A stretch of DNA of 39,368 nt. Source: a virus. Location: positions 1 to 39,368 of the IMG/VR virus record IMGVR_UViG_3300018080_000324; one strand, given 5' to 3'. This document shows positions 7,973 through 14,317 of this stretch, piece after piece (the stretch's first letter is position 1; each line of letters begins with the position of its first letter). Below the pieces are notes generated by a model. The model worked only from the letters and a program-made list of their open reading frames with translations, made no database searches and was not told the origin of the DNA. Made by a program: the position numbers and the translations under genes.

Positions 7973-8350
7973 TTAGAAAGGAAGGTCGTTCATCTTACCA
8001 TCTGCACCGACAGAGACGAGTTCTGGCATCGCAGATTCATTCTTCTTTCCAACAACTTGCACTCGTGATGCGATGACCTCTGTTGTGTATCTGTCATTGC
8101 CTTCTTTGTCCTGCCATTTGCGTGTTGTCACTTTGCCTTCTACAAATACTTGGCTTCCTTTCTGAATAAAGTCTGGAAGGTTTCGCCAATAGACAATGTT
8201 GTGCCATTCTGTTGATTCTTGCCATTCTCCATTCTTGTCTTTATAGCTTGAAGAAGTAGCTAATGAAAAGTTTGAGACTGTCTGATCACCGACATCTCTT
8301 TTTTCGACATCTTTTCCGATGTTGCCAATTAAAATGATCTTATTGTACAT
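7973..8350 (-). CDS. ssb: single-stranded DNA-binding protein
   Basis: This 125-residue protein is an OB-fold SSB: it starts MYNKIILIGNIGKDVE, has STEWHNIVYWRNLPDFI near 45-62 and KGSQVFVEGKVTTRKWQDKEG near 64-84, and ends in the acidic partner-binding tip NDLPF. It is a little shorter than cellular SSBs because the linker is short. It coats single strands at the phage fork and docks partner proteins through its tail. It follows the DnaB gene by 24 bases. Confidence 0.95.
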   Translation of the reverse strand: MYNKIILIGNIGKDVEKRDVGDQTVSNFSLATSSSYKDKNGEWQESTEWHNIVYWRNLPDFIQKGSQVFVEGKVTTRKWQDKEGNDRYTTEVIASRVQVVGKKNESAMPELVSVGADGKMNDLPF

Positions 8351-8374
8351 AATTATGATTTTGATTAAAAATAA

Positions 8375-9664
8375 TTAAAATATGTCAAAAGGACTATCAT
8401 CTGGTTCAACTAATTCATCATATACAGTAAACTTTCTATTGTTAAATGATCTTTTCCATCTGCCTGTTTCACCATGCCTGTTCTTTGCAAGTATCAATTC
8501 TGTGTATTGATCCTGTGATTCGTGGTTGTAATAATTGTCTCTGTACACAAAATATATCTGATCAGCATCTTGTTCTATTGCACCAGAATCTCTGAGATCA
8601 GAAAGCATTGGTCTTTTATCTGCTCTTTGCTCAAGTGATCTTGACAGTTGTGAAAGACAAATGGTGCATACATTACAGTCAGATTGTTTCGATGCAAGTT
8701 TCAGCTTTCTTGTCATCACGCTTACTTGTTCTGTTCTTGATAGGCGTACATCACCGGGATCAATCAACTGAAGATAATCAATGAAGACCATCTGTATTCC
8801 ATATTTACGCTTCATAAAACGCATCGAAGCGATGATGTCATCTATTTTAAACTTTTCGATTACAAATATTGGCAGTTGATTGATTTCGTTTGTGATATTA
8901 TAAATCTTTTGCATTTGTTGATCTGTGACATTGCCTTTGCGCATATCTTCGACAGATATTCCTGACTCAATAGAAATAATTGTGTAAAAGACTTGTTGTG
9001 GTGACATTTCAAGTGTGTACATTACGACAGGAAATTGCTTTGCAGCGTGTAGCATCCAATTTATTGAAAGCGTTGTTTTGCCCATTCCCGGTCTTGCGCC
9101 TAAGATTACGAGGTCTGTCAGTTGAAAGCCACCTGTGTGAAAGTTCTGATCTGAGAAGCCTGTGTCGATGCCTGTCAGACCTTGTGTTTCTTTTGCTGTG
9201 GCAATTGTTTCAAGTGCATCAAGTGAGGCTTCTTTAATATGTCCTGTGCTTTTATTGTCGATATTGCTCAAAATCTCGTTGATGCCATCATCAAGTTTGC
9301 CAATTGTTTCAGACAAATCTTTTTCGTTTATAGACATTTTGGCTTGATCAATAAGCATTGTCAGTTGATATTTTTTATATCGGTCATCAAGTCTTTCGAT
9401 GTTTTCGTAAAAAGAACCAGATACTGAGTTGTTCATCAACTCGTGCAGATCATCAAGTGTAATGTGACATTTTTTCGATACATCTTCTGCAAGAATGTTC
9501 AAGTCAATGCGTTCTTTTGATTGGTATTGCTTGTGAATTTGTCGATATATCTCTTGATTTGTTCGCTCAAAGAAGTGCGGTGGTTTCAAAAGACTTTCTG
9601 TTTCAAGAAACTTTTTGTTGTTTAGTAGAAGAGTTCCGATGACACTCTTTTCGATATTCTTCAT
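8375..9664 (-). CDS. dnaB: replicative DNA helicase, DnaB family
   Basis: This 429-residue protein is a full-length DnaB-type helicase. The N-terminal domain (about 1-100) has the usual helical pattern. The RecA-like domain has Walker A GARPGMGKT (189-197), Walker B VFIDYLQ (293-299), LSQLSRSLEQR (338-348) and LRDSGAIEQDAD (357-368). It unwinds DNA at the replication fork as a hexamer. It lies downstream of the initiator gene that holds the putative origin, as lambda P follows O. No separate loader was recognised. Confidence 0.95.
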   Translation of the reverse strand: MKNIEKSVIGTLLLNNKKFLETESLLKPPHFFERTNQEIYRQIHKQYQSKERIDLNILAEDVSKKCHITLDDLHELMNNSVSGSFYENIERLDDRYKKYQLTMLIDQAKMSINEKDLSETIGKLDDGINEILSNIDNKSTGHIKEASLDALETIATAKETQGLTGIDTGFSDQNFHTGGFQLTDLVILGARPGMGKTTLSINWMLHAAKQFPVVMYTLEMSPQQVFYTIISIESGISVEDMRKGNVTDQQMQKIYNITNEINQLPIFVIEKFKIDDIIASMRFMKRKYGIQMVFIDYLQLIDPGDVRLSRTEQVSVMTRKLKLASKQSDCNVCTICLSQLSRSLEQRADKRPMLSDLRDSGAIEQDADQIYFVYRDNYYNHESQDQYTELILAKNRHGETGRWKRSFNNRKFTVYDELVEPDDSPFDIF

Positions 9665-9748
9665 ATTTTGCGTTTTAAGACGTTTAAATTTTATTTTGAT
9701 GTATTGATACTACTTTTCAATAAAAGTGGCTTAAATCGAACGTAAATG

Positions 9749-9760
9749 CGCTTAAAAGCG
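9749..9760. repeat. short palindrome between initiator and dnaB
   Basis: CGCTTAAAAGCG is a perfect 12-base palindrome just after the initiator stop. About 20 bases further, ACTTTT and AAAAGT (around 9711-9728) make a small hairpin. No T-run is present. These could be an operator or an RNA structure in the dnaB leader. Confidence 0.25.
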
Positions 9761-9763
9761 ATT

Positions 9764-10396
9764 TCAGAACCATTTATATCTTCCATTATCTTCAATTTTG
9801 TTTTTTTCTGGTTGATTATTGAGACAGGACGACAGATATTTTGCAAATCTGTTGTAAATCTGGCTGTATTTCCATTCTTGCCAATCTTTGTTGTTTTCAA
9901 TTATTGATTTAGAGCATTTGAAGAGCAGATCATCAAGGTTTGATAGACTGAAATATTGTTTGCATAAAATCTCATATTTTGAAGCATCAGATTTCAACAA
10001 ATCAATCGGTTTCCTAATATTAATACTTTTAATATTAATACTTATATTATTCTCTTTGACATTTTTGTCAATCGTGGTTGATAATTTTGTCAATCGTGGC
10101 TTGACATTTTTGTCAATCGTAGAATGCACTAAAAAAATCAGTCTTTTCTTTACTAATGCACCATTTTTTTCATACTTAACTTTGATATATCCTTTTTTAA
10201 TCAGCGAGGATATATGTCTTGAAATAGTACAAGGATCGCAACCCATTTTTTCAGCTAAATACTCATTTGAAGGATAGGCGAAGCCATCTGTTGCAGATAA
10301 GTTGGATAATCTCAACAACAATCTCAATTCAGCAGCTTTTAGATTCTTGTCATCCAACCAGTTAACATAAAAGATGCCATATGGCTCTTTATTCAT
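9764..10396 (-). CDS. replication initiator-like protein with helix-turn-helix
   Basis: The N-terminal 100 residues of this 210-residue protein form a winged helix-turn-helix: EYLAEKMGCDPCTISRHISS at about 45-64 is the DNA-binding unit, preceded by AELRLLLRLSNL. A linker (about 95-130) is encoded by three DNA repeats and an AT-rich stretch. The C-terminal 80 residues are helical with NKDWQEWKYSQI, a pattern seen in DnaD-like and phage replication proteins. Position before dnaB and ssb supports an initiator that binds the origin and recruits helicase. An ATG start 2 bases after the upstream stop fits the operon. Confidence 0.75.
   Translation of the reverse strand: MNKEPYGIFYVNWLDDKNLKAAELRLLLRLSNLSATDGFAYPSNEYLAEKMGCDPCTISRHISSLIKKGYIKVKYEKNGALVKKRLIFLVHSTIDKNVKPRLTKLSTTIDKNVKENNISINIKSINIRKPIDLLKSDASKYEILCKQYFSLSNLDDLLFKCSKSIIENNKDWQEWKYSQIYNRFAKYLSSCLNNQPEKNKIEDNGRYKWF
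10015..10055. other. AT-rich unwinding region of candidate origin
   Basis: Only 4 of 41 bases are G or C. It contains a perfect 14-base direct repeat, TAATATTAATACTT, at 10015-10028 and 10030-10043. It adjoins the iterons, on the side away from the helix-turn-helix coding part, as the AT-rich part of the lambda origin does relative to its iterons. It codes for Asn/Ile-rich linker. Confidence 0.55.
10056..10120. repeat. three iteron-like repeats inside initiator gene
   Basis: TTGACATTTTTGTCAATCGT occurs exactly at 10056-10075 and 10101-10120. An 18-of-20 match lies at 10078-10097. The starts are spaced 22 and 23 bases apart, about two helical turns. Each outer unit contains the inverted repeat TTGAC-N6-GTCAA. 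The middle copy is in a different reading frame from the outer two, so the DNA sequence rather than the protein is repeated. This is what binding sites for an initiator look like. Confidence 0.75.
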
Positions 10397-10398
10397 AT

Positions 10399-10602
10399 TT
10401 ATCTGTTTTTAAGTTTTTGCAATAGATCTCCCAGTTGATCAAGATCACGAGACATCTTGTCAAATTCTAATTGAAGAAGTGATGCACGATCTTCTTTTGC
10501 TACACCTTGCCAGATGTTATCATTGAATTGTTGAAAAAGATCAAATACTGAATGATCTTGTAAGATGCGAATTTCTCCGTTCTCGTCTTTAAATGTTTTC
10601 AT
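10399..10602 (-). CDS. small protein, 67 aa, first gene of replication operon
   Basis: I start this at ATG 10602. The frame extends to a TTG at 10623, but that TTG is the end of a TATATTTG promoter box, so it is probably not translated. The product is acidic and helical, with a Leu-rich heptad-like end (about 35-67: LLQLEFDKMSRDLDQLGDLL). It could be a small dimeric regulator or adaptor. The family is not recognised. Confidence 0.6.
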   Translation of the reverse strand: MKTFKDENGEIRILQDHSVFDLFQQFNDNIWQGVAKEDRASLLQLEFDKMSRDLDQLGDLLQKLKNR

Positions 10603-10620
10603 TGTAAAAGTTTTTTTTTG

Positions 10621-10628
10621 CAAATATA
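10621..10628 (-). promoter_or_regulatory. -7 box of minus-strand replication operon
   Basis: Read on the minus strand this is TATATTTG, a perfect TAnnTTTG Bacteroidota -7 box. The predicted RNA start is some 10 bases before the ATG at 10602. No clear -33 TTTG lies upstream at 19-21 bases. Confidence 0.5.
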
Positions 10629-10644
10629 CATGATTAATATTTTA

Positions 10645-10652
10645 TATATTTG
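10645..10652 (+). promoter_or_regulatory. divergent -7 box upstream of a lone terminator
   Basis: TATATTTG on the plus strand is a perfect TAnnTTTG box, 16 bases from the opposing box on the other strand. It is the only visible source for RNA ending at the terminator at 10692-10728. A TTTG lies 24 bases upstream, farther than usual. Confidence 0.4.
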
Positions 10653-10658
10653 CAGAGT

Positions 10659-10728
10659 CTTTAAGTAGATTTTTTTCATGTTACACGTTTTCCTCCTCAT
10701 TCACCCAAGTTTGAGGAGGTTTTTTTTT
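10659..10728 (+). ncRNA. candidate short RNA ending at a strong terminator
   Basis: A transcript from the box at 10645 would run about 70 bases and end at the 8-bp terminator hairpin. There is no plus-strand gene between 10381 and 10816. The 5' arm of the hairpin contains CCTCCTC, like the anti-Shine-Dalgarno end of 16S RNA, and the 3' arm GAGGAGG. It may be a regulatory RNA or just insulation of the replication operon from the early operon. Confidence 0.35.
10692..10728 (+). terminator. strong terminator in divergent intergenic region
   Basis: CCTCCTCA (10692-10699) pairs perfectly with TGAGGAGG (10712-10719), and nine T follow at 10720-10728. It faces the plus strand, although no plus-strand gene precedes it. 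Confidence 0.85.
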
Positions 10729-10734
10729 GCATTT

Positions 10735-10810
10735 TTTTTAATAAATATTTTTTTTAATAAAAAAAACATATATATTTGTTGATGTAATTGATTAACAACT
10801 AAAAAAAAAC
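10735..10810 (+). promoter_or_regulatory. repeated cassette promoter, copy 1 (early region)
   Basis: T-tract/A-tract repeats (10733-10767) lead to TATATTTG at 10771-10778. The imperfect palindrome GTTGATGTAATTGATTAAC at 10778-10796 and CAACTAAAAA follow. The same block occurs at 25.2, 25.6 and 26.5 kb. The palindrome overlaps the likely RNA start, so it may be an operator for a repressor or activator. Confidence 0.65.
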
Positions 10811-10816
10811 AGACAC

Positions 10817-11059
10817 ATGAAAAAGATCTATAAATTAACTTGCCGGGACACAAAACTTCAATTCTATTGCGCAAAAGAGTATTACTCCAATAAAAAAGCT
10901 GCACATGAAAGCAAAAGGAGGTTGATTGAACTTCAAAAAAAGAAACGAGATATCCCTTATGTTGAATCACTAATTGACGGTTCTGTAGTGGTATCTGGAA
11001 GATGGGTAGTAAATCTTCAGGAAGTGCCTTTATGGAAAGACCCATCAGATTTTTTTTAA
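10817..11059 (+). CDS. small early protein, 80 aa
   Basis: This is the first gene of the early plus-strand region, directly behind the repeated promoter block and an A-rich leader. The product is basic, with a central Lys/Arg/Glu helix (about 24-46) and a beta-like C-terminal half (SLIDGSVVVSGRWVVNL). It has two cysteines. It is not recognised. Position suggests very early expression, perhaps host takeover or regulation. Confidence 0.6.
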   Translation: MKKIYKLTCRDTKLQFYCAKEYYSNKKAAHESKRRLIELQKKKRDIPYVESLIDGSVVVSGRWVVNLQEVPLWKDPSDFF

Positions 11060-11079
11060 ACCTTAAAAAAAACAAAGAC

Positions 11080-11193
11080 ATGAATCACTTTAATCCATAT
11101 TTACCACCAGAAGCACAAAATTGGCATTTAGAATATCCATCTGAACCATTGGATATTGAGCCAATCGATGTTGAAGAGAGACATGAGCGTTAA
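11080..11193 (+). CDS. small acidic protein, 37 aa
   Basis: This starts at ATG 11080 after a leader ending AACAAAGAC, like those of the neighbouring small genes. A longer frame beginning at 11002 would overlap the previous gene, so the short form is preferred. The product is acidic and Pro-rich (MNHFNPYLPPEAQ), ending EERHER. Function unknown. Confidence 0.5.
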   Translation: MNHFNPYLPPEAQNWHLEYPSEPLDIEPIDVEERHER

Positions 11194-11207
11194 TCGTTTA
11201 TTTGTAT

Positions 11208-11249
11208 GCTTGACCTGAGCAAGTCGCAAACTGCTCATATTTTTAAACT
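11208..11249 (+). promoter_or_regulatory. repeated structured leader, copy 1
   Basis: This stretch matches 26056-26098 almost base for base. GAGC-A-AGT pairs with ACT-GCTC as a 7-bp stem with one bulged A. The loop is CGCAA here and differs in the other copy. ATATTTTTAAACT follows, so it may be a terminator, an attenuator or a protein-binding hairpin in the 5' leader of the gene at 11266. Confidence 0.5.
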
Positions 11250-11265
11250 TTTAAAACAAAGTAAC

Positions 11266-11550
11266 ATGATTACAGAAATAGACAGAATATCAGAAAAATT
11301 ACAGTCTGTGCGACTTTTGACTGCTATGTCAGGAGCGACAGCATTAGAGTTTACAGTTGATGATGAAATCTGGATTGTTGATACAGATCAGTTTTGTGCT
11401 GGTCTTATCAAATATACCAAGATGGGAGCAGAAGAATGTCTGCACTACACAAAAAACAATTACAAGATGTTCATGCAGTTTCCTTTGGTGACTGCTGCTA
11501 TTTTAGAAGATAGCGATGTGACGAAAATTAACTTACATAAATCAATTTAA
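11266..11550 (+). CDS. small early protein, 94 aa
   Basis: The open frame runs back to an ATG at 11206, but that part is a leader element that also stands before another gene at 26117, where it is not coding. The start is therefore set at ATG 11266 (MITEIDRISEK). The 94-residue product looks alpha/beta with TALEFTVDDEIWIVDTDQF in the middle. It lies 2 bases before the annealing-protein gene, so it may belong to recombination. Not recognised. Confidence 0.6.
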   Translation: MITEIDRISEKLQSVRLLTAMSGATALEFTVDDEIWIVDTDQFCAGLIKYTKMGAEECLHYTKNNYKMFMQFPLVTAAILEDSDVTKINLHKSI

Positions 11551-11552
11551 AC

Positions 11553-12101
11553 ATGAAAAGTATAAATATTAAAGGCAAAGAATACATCACAGTTGATGAA
11601 AGGGTGATGGAGTTCAGAAACAAGTTTCCAAATCACAGTCTTGAGACAGAGATTGTAACTATGCAGGATGGCATGATAGTAATGAGAGCGATCATTAAAG
11701 ACAAAGATGGTCGCATAGTTTCCACAGGCACAGCTTATGAAAAAGAATCGTCTTCTTTTATCAATAAGACATCGTATGTCGAAAACTGTGAGACAAGTTG
11801 TGTCGGTCGATGTATTGGACTTTTTGGTCTCGGCATCTTGCCGGGTTCTGGCATCGCTTCTGCTGAAGAGGTGACAAATGCAATTAATAATCAAAAAGAA
11901 AGTGGAACATTTACTGCACCTAAACCGAAGCTAATCAAAAAAGCAATCCCAAAAGATGTGCTGACAAAGGTCAGTCTAAAATTGGAAGGCTGCGAATCAG
12001 TATCAGACTTGACAGAAGCGTGGAAAGAGTGTAAATCAGAGATTGATACTTATCCCGAAATTAAGACCATTTTCACAACCAAGAAAATGCTGCTACAATG
12101 A
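11553..12101 (+). CDS. single-strand annealing protein, Rad52/Erf-like
   Basis: This 182-residue protein has the look of phage annealing proteins. An N-terminal KGKEYITVDERVMEFR and a strand-rich 30-65 segment are followed by the hallmark stretch NKTSYVENCETSCVGRCIG (71-89), then an Ala/Glu-rich helix (IASAEEVTNAI). A short linker and a helical tail follow. Such proteins coat and anneal single strands made by a partner exonuclease. The next gene, overlapping by 4 bases, is a YqaJ-type exonuclease, the classic partner, which supports the call. The exact subfamily (Erf, Sak or other) cannot be fixed by eye. Confidence 0.6.
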   Translation: MKSINIKGKEYITVDERVMEFRNKFPNHSLETEIVTMQDGMIVMRAIIKDKDGRIVSTGTAYEKESSSFINKTSYVENCETSCVGRCIGLFGLGILPGSGIASAEEVTNAINNQKESGTFTAPKPKLIKKAIPKDVLTKVSLKLEGCESVSDLTEAWKECKSEIDTYPEIKTIFTTKKMLLQ

Positions 12102-12850
12102 TGAATCCAGACAAGATTGGTGGCATTGGTGCAAGTGAGATTGGCAAACTGTTCACCAGAGATGGCATAAACTCTAAGACAGCGCAATCTCTGATCTTGG
12201 AGAAGGTCGAAGAAATGATCAACGGTTACAGGCGAGAACTGACAACTGTTGCAATGCAGCATGGTTTATTCAACGAAGAAGAGGCATTTCACCATGTGGT
12301 GAAGCCTCTATTTCCGAGTTCACGTCTGAGATCAGATGAAACGATCTTCATAAAAGAGCATCTTTGGGCAACTCCAGACATCACAGATGAAGATCAACAA
12401 TGTGTCATTGACATAAAATGTCCGTACACCATATCATCATTTTTCAAGAATATAAGCAATGTTCCAAAGACTTACATTGCACAGATACAATGTCAGATGT
12501 TGGCAACAGGATATGAAAAAGGAGTTCTCTGCTATTATCTCACATCAAATAAGATTGATGAATATGGGAATAAAATTGAATACAAGATACCATTGCAAGA
12601 CAGATTTGAGATGATCAATGTTCCTTGTGAGGTTGAGATACAAGATGAAATAATGGGCAGACATGAGCAATTTCTTGAAAAGCGTAATTTATTGTATCAG
12701 ATGATCAAAGATGTTCCTGTGATCAACGACTTGGATTTTTTTTATCTGAACAAAGAGAAGAAAGTCACTCGCTTAAAAGATAAATCAAATGTCTATACTT
12801 GGGAGGGTAAAATTGTGAAAAATCAAAACATCTTTTATGTCGCAGAATGA
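12098..12850 (+). CDS. YqaJ-like recombination exonuclease
   Basis: This 250-residue protein carries the YqaJ/lambda-exonuclease nuclease core: GIGASEIGKL (9-18), HGLFNEEEA (55-63), ATPDI with Asp94, VIDIKCP with Asp105 and Lys107, and YIAQIQCQM (126-134). These residues bind metal and digest one strand of double-stranded DNA from an end. Together with the annealing protein it forms a two-part recombination system like lambda Red. Start and upstream stop overlap (ATGATG), implying coupled translation. Confidence 0.9.
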   Translation: MMNPDKIGGIGASEIGKLFTRDGINSKTAQSLILEKVEEMINGYRRELTTVAMQHGLFNEEEAFHHVVKPLFPSSRLRSDETIFIKEHLWATPDITDEDQQCVIDIKCPYTISSFFKNISNVPKTYIAQIQCQMLATGYEKGVLCYYLTSNKIDEYGNKIEYKIPLQDRFEMINVPCEVEIQDEIMGRHEQFLEKRNLLYQMIKDVPVINDLDFFYLNKEKKVTRLKDKSNVYTWEGKIVKNQNIFYVAE

Positions 12851-13076
12851 AGAAGTCATCGTGAGCTACAAAGGGAAAAAATTTCCTGCTGTTTTAGTAA
12901 ACCAGTATGCAAAGAACTTGTTTCGATGCGCTGAAGGTAAGTTGTGGACTTGTGATCGAAGAGGAACTCAATCATGGAATGCAGGAAAATGGACACAAGT
13001 CAGATTTGATGACATTGATCGAAAACCAAAAATCAGTCTTAGAGAAGGTGCTGGAATTGTTAAAGCAAACAGATAA
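12837..13076 (+). CDS. small protein, 79 aa, hypothetical
   Basis: This overlaps the exonuclease gene by 14 bases. The product is basic and beta-rich, beginning MSQNEEVIVSYKGKKFPAV, with two cysteines (about 31 and 39) and Trp-rich sequence (SWNAGKWTQVRF). It resembles small SH3-like or nucleic-acid-binding folds in outline only. No family recognised. Confidence 0.55.
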   Translation: MSQNEEVIVSYKGKKFPAVLVNQYAKNLFRCAEGKLWTCDRRGTQSWNAGKWTQVRFDDIDRKPKISLREGAGIVKANR

Positions 13077-13080
13077 ACAA

Positions 13081-13242
13081 ATGGAAAAGATAAAAGACTA
13101 CGCAGAAATAGATTTTTTGACAATGGAAATGTGGAAGCCTCGTGATTCTTTCTGGCTTCCAAATCATATAAGATTCATTTTGTTTTATTCTGAACTGAAC
13201 AGCGAAGAATTTGAAAAACATTGGCATATTTACTTAAATTAA
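13081..13242 (+). CDS. small protein, 53 aa, hypothetical
   Basis: This starts at ATG 13081, 4 bases after the preceding stop. The frame stays open back to 12907 inside that gene, but the inner ATG is preferred because it removes the overlap. The product has aromatic-rich sequence (MWKPRDSFWLPNHIRFILFY) and an acidic end. Function unknown. Confidence 0.5.
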   Translation: MEKIKDYAEIDFLTMEMWKPRDSFWLPNHIRFILFYSELNSEEFEKHWHIYLN

Positions 13243-13247
13243 AAGAT

Positions 13248-13343
13248 ATGATAAATGATATCCGTATATTCGTGATGATGTTATTCTTGTTATTTTTGCT
13301 GTTTACTTTATGGCATGAAATCAATGGAAATGATCACTTTTAA
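13248..13343 (+). CDS. tiny membrane peptide, 31 aa
   Basis: This 31-codon frame encodes MINDIRIFVMM, then a run of Leu and Phe forming one transmembrane helix (about 6-22), then a short polar end. It begins 5 bases after the previous stop. Such tiny membrane peptides are common in phages. The hydrophobic pattern supports it, but nothing else does. Confidence 0.4.
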   Translation: MINDIRIFVMMLFLLFLLFTLWHEINGNDHF

Positions 13344-13425
13344 ACTTAGAAAACAGCCAGATCACAAATTGCAAGAGTTGATTGTCAGCTTTTGGAATGA
13401 AAAAATATGGCATTCAAATAATTAA
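13324..13425 (+). CDS. tiny protein, 33 aa
   Basis: This overlaps the tiny membrane peptide by 20 bases in another frame. The sequence MEMITFKLRKQPDHKLQELI then VSFWNEKIWHSNN has a plausible composition for a small helical protein. Evidence is limited to the open frame and tight spacing. Confidence 0.3.
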   Translation: MEMITFKLRKQPDHKLQELIVSFWNEKIWHSNN

Positions 13426-13442
13426 TCAACAAAATAATTAAA

Positions 13443-13754
13443 ATGAAAACAGTATTGAAAACATTGATTCTAATCACATTGCCGATGATCGGCTTTTCAC
13501 AACAAGCCAAGCAACCGGAATACAAGCCATTGCCTGAGATGACTATTGACGCAAATGCACAAGTGGAAATAGTTTATGCAGTAGCGGAGGTGCAAAGGCT
13601 TATTCCCATTGTGGCGAGTGATACTACTGGCGTGGGTATTACGGAGGAGACAAAGTTCTTCATCAGAACAGAGACTGTGCTTGATACGATAGCAGTACCA
13701 AGATTCTTTTTCTTTGACAAGAAGAGTGGGGAAAAGATATACTTTAAGCCATGA
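13443..13754 (+). CDS. small secreted protein, 103 aa
   Basis: It has an N-terminal signal peptide: MKTVLKTLILITLPMIGFSQQ, split at about FS|QQ (residues 19-20). The mature part, about 80 residues, contains beta-like segments (VEIVYAVAEVQRLIPIVA) and FFFFDKKSGEKIYF at the end. It likely acts in the periplasm or is released. Codon choice shifts here compared with the recombination genes. The family is unknown. Its stop overlaps the start of the next gene (ATGA). Confidence 0.65.
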   Translation: MKTVLKTLILITLPMIGFSQQAKQPEYKPLPEMTIDANAQVEIVYAVAEVQRLIPIVASDTTGVGITEETKFFIRTETVLDTIAVPRFFFFDKKSGEKIYFKP

Positions 13755-14161
13755 GAGATATAAACGTAAAAGAACTAAGAATAGGGAACTACATTGAAGC
13801 TGGTTGGGAGCAAGAAATAGACAGGGGAAATGGTATTATAGAGGACGTTGAATGTAGCGAGGTTGTGGATTTTATGGGCTATGACCCTTATGATGATTAT
13901 ATTTGGGCTGGTGGACTACAAGGTCAGGAGTATGATGATTATAGACCTATCCCAATAACAGAGGAATGGTTGGAGAAGTTTGCTTTTAAAAAAGTAACAT
14001 CTTCTGCATTCGGGAAATCAACAGGTGTAGGAAATATTCTTATTGAACATACGCCAAGTTATCATTGGGTAGGATGGAGTCAGTATCCAATAAGATACGT
14101 TCACCAACTCCAAAATTTATATTACGCATTAACAGGCGAGGAATTAACAATAAAAAAATAG
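13751..14161 (+). CDS. conserved Bacteroidota phage/prophage protein, unknown
   Basis: This 136-residue protein has a pattern I know from many Bacteroidota prophages: LRIGNYIE near the start, YRPIPITEEWLEKFAF at about 65-80, and YVHQLQNLYYALTGEEL near the end. Its function has not been established to my knowledge. It is acidic and has several Trp and Tyr. It overlaps the exported-protein gene by 4 bases and stands in a block (13.4-14.5 kb) with few GATC sites, consistent with acquisition as a unit. Confidence 0.7.
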   Translation: MRDINVKELRIGNYIEAGWEQEIDRGNGIIEDVECSEVVDFMGYDPYDDYIWAGGLQGQEYDDYRPIPITEEWLEKFAFKKVTSSAFGKSTGVGNILIEHTPSYHWVGWSQYPIRYVHQLQNLYYALTGEELTIKK

Positions 14162-14180
14162 AAATTCATAAAGTTAGTAT

Positions 14181-14240
14181 ATGAGTAATCATAATTCACA
14201 AGGAGTGTCAGGTTATAGTATGACAAACCATATATTTTAA
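14181..14240 (+). CDS. possible 19-aa leader peptide
   Basis: ATG at 14181 opens 19 codons ending at TAA 14238-14240. The hairpin TCAGG-TTTTAG-CCTGA at 14241-14256 follows directly. A GTCAGG inside the peptide frame could pair with the same CCTGAC instead, giving alternative structures. This layout resembles attenuation but is thinly supported. Nothing else is seen in 14162-14317. Confidence 0.2.
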   Translation: MSNHNSQGVSGYSMTNHIF

Positions 14241-14317
14241 TCAGGTTTTAGCCTGACATATGCAGGGATGTATTAACAGAATCATTATTTGAAAAGGTAG
14301 GGGAATAAACAAAGACA

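Noticed and set aside
9691-9900. 69-residue minus-strand frame overlapping the initiator end
   Set aside because: It lies in another frame of the helix-turn-helix gene and its composition fits a shadow. The in-frame initiator gene has clear domain sequence.
11206-11265. Upstream ATG for the 94-residue early gene
   Set aside because: The stretch is a leader element repeated at 26056, where it is not coding, so the ATG at 11266 is preferred.
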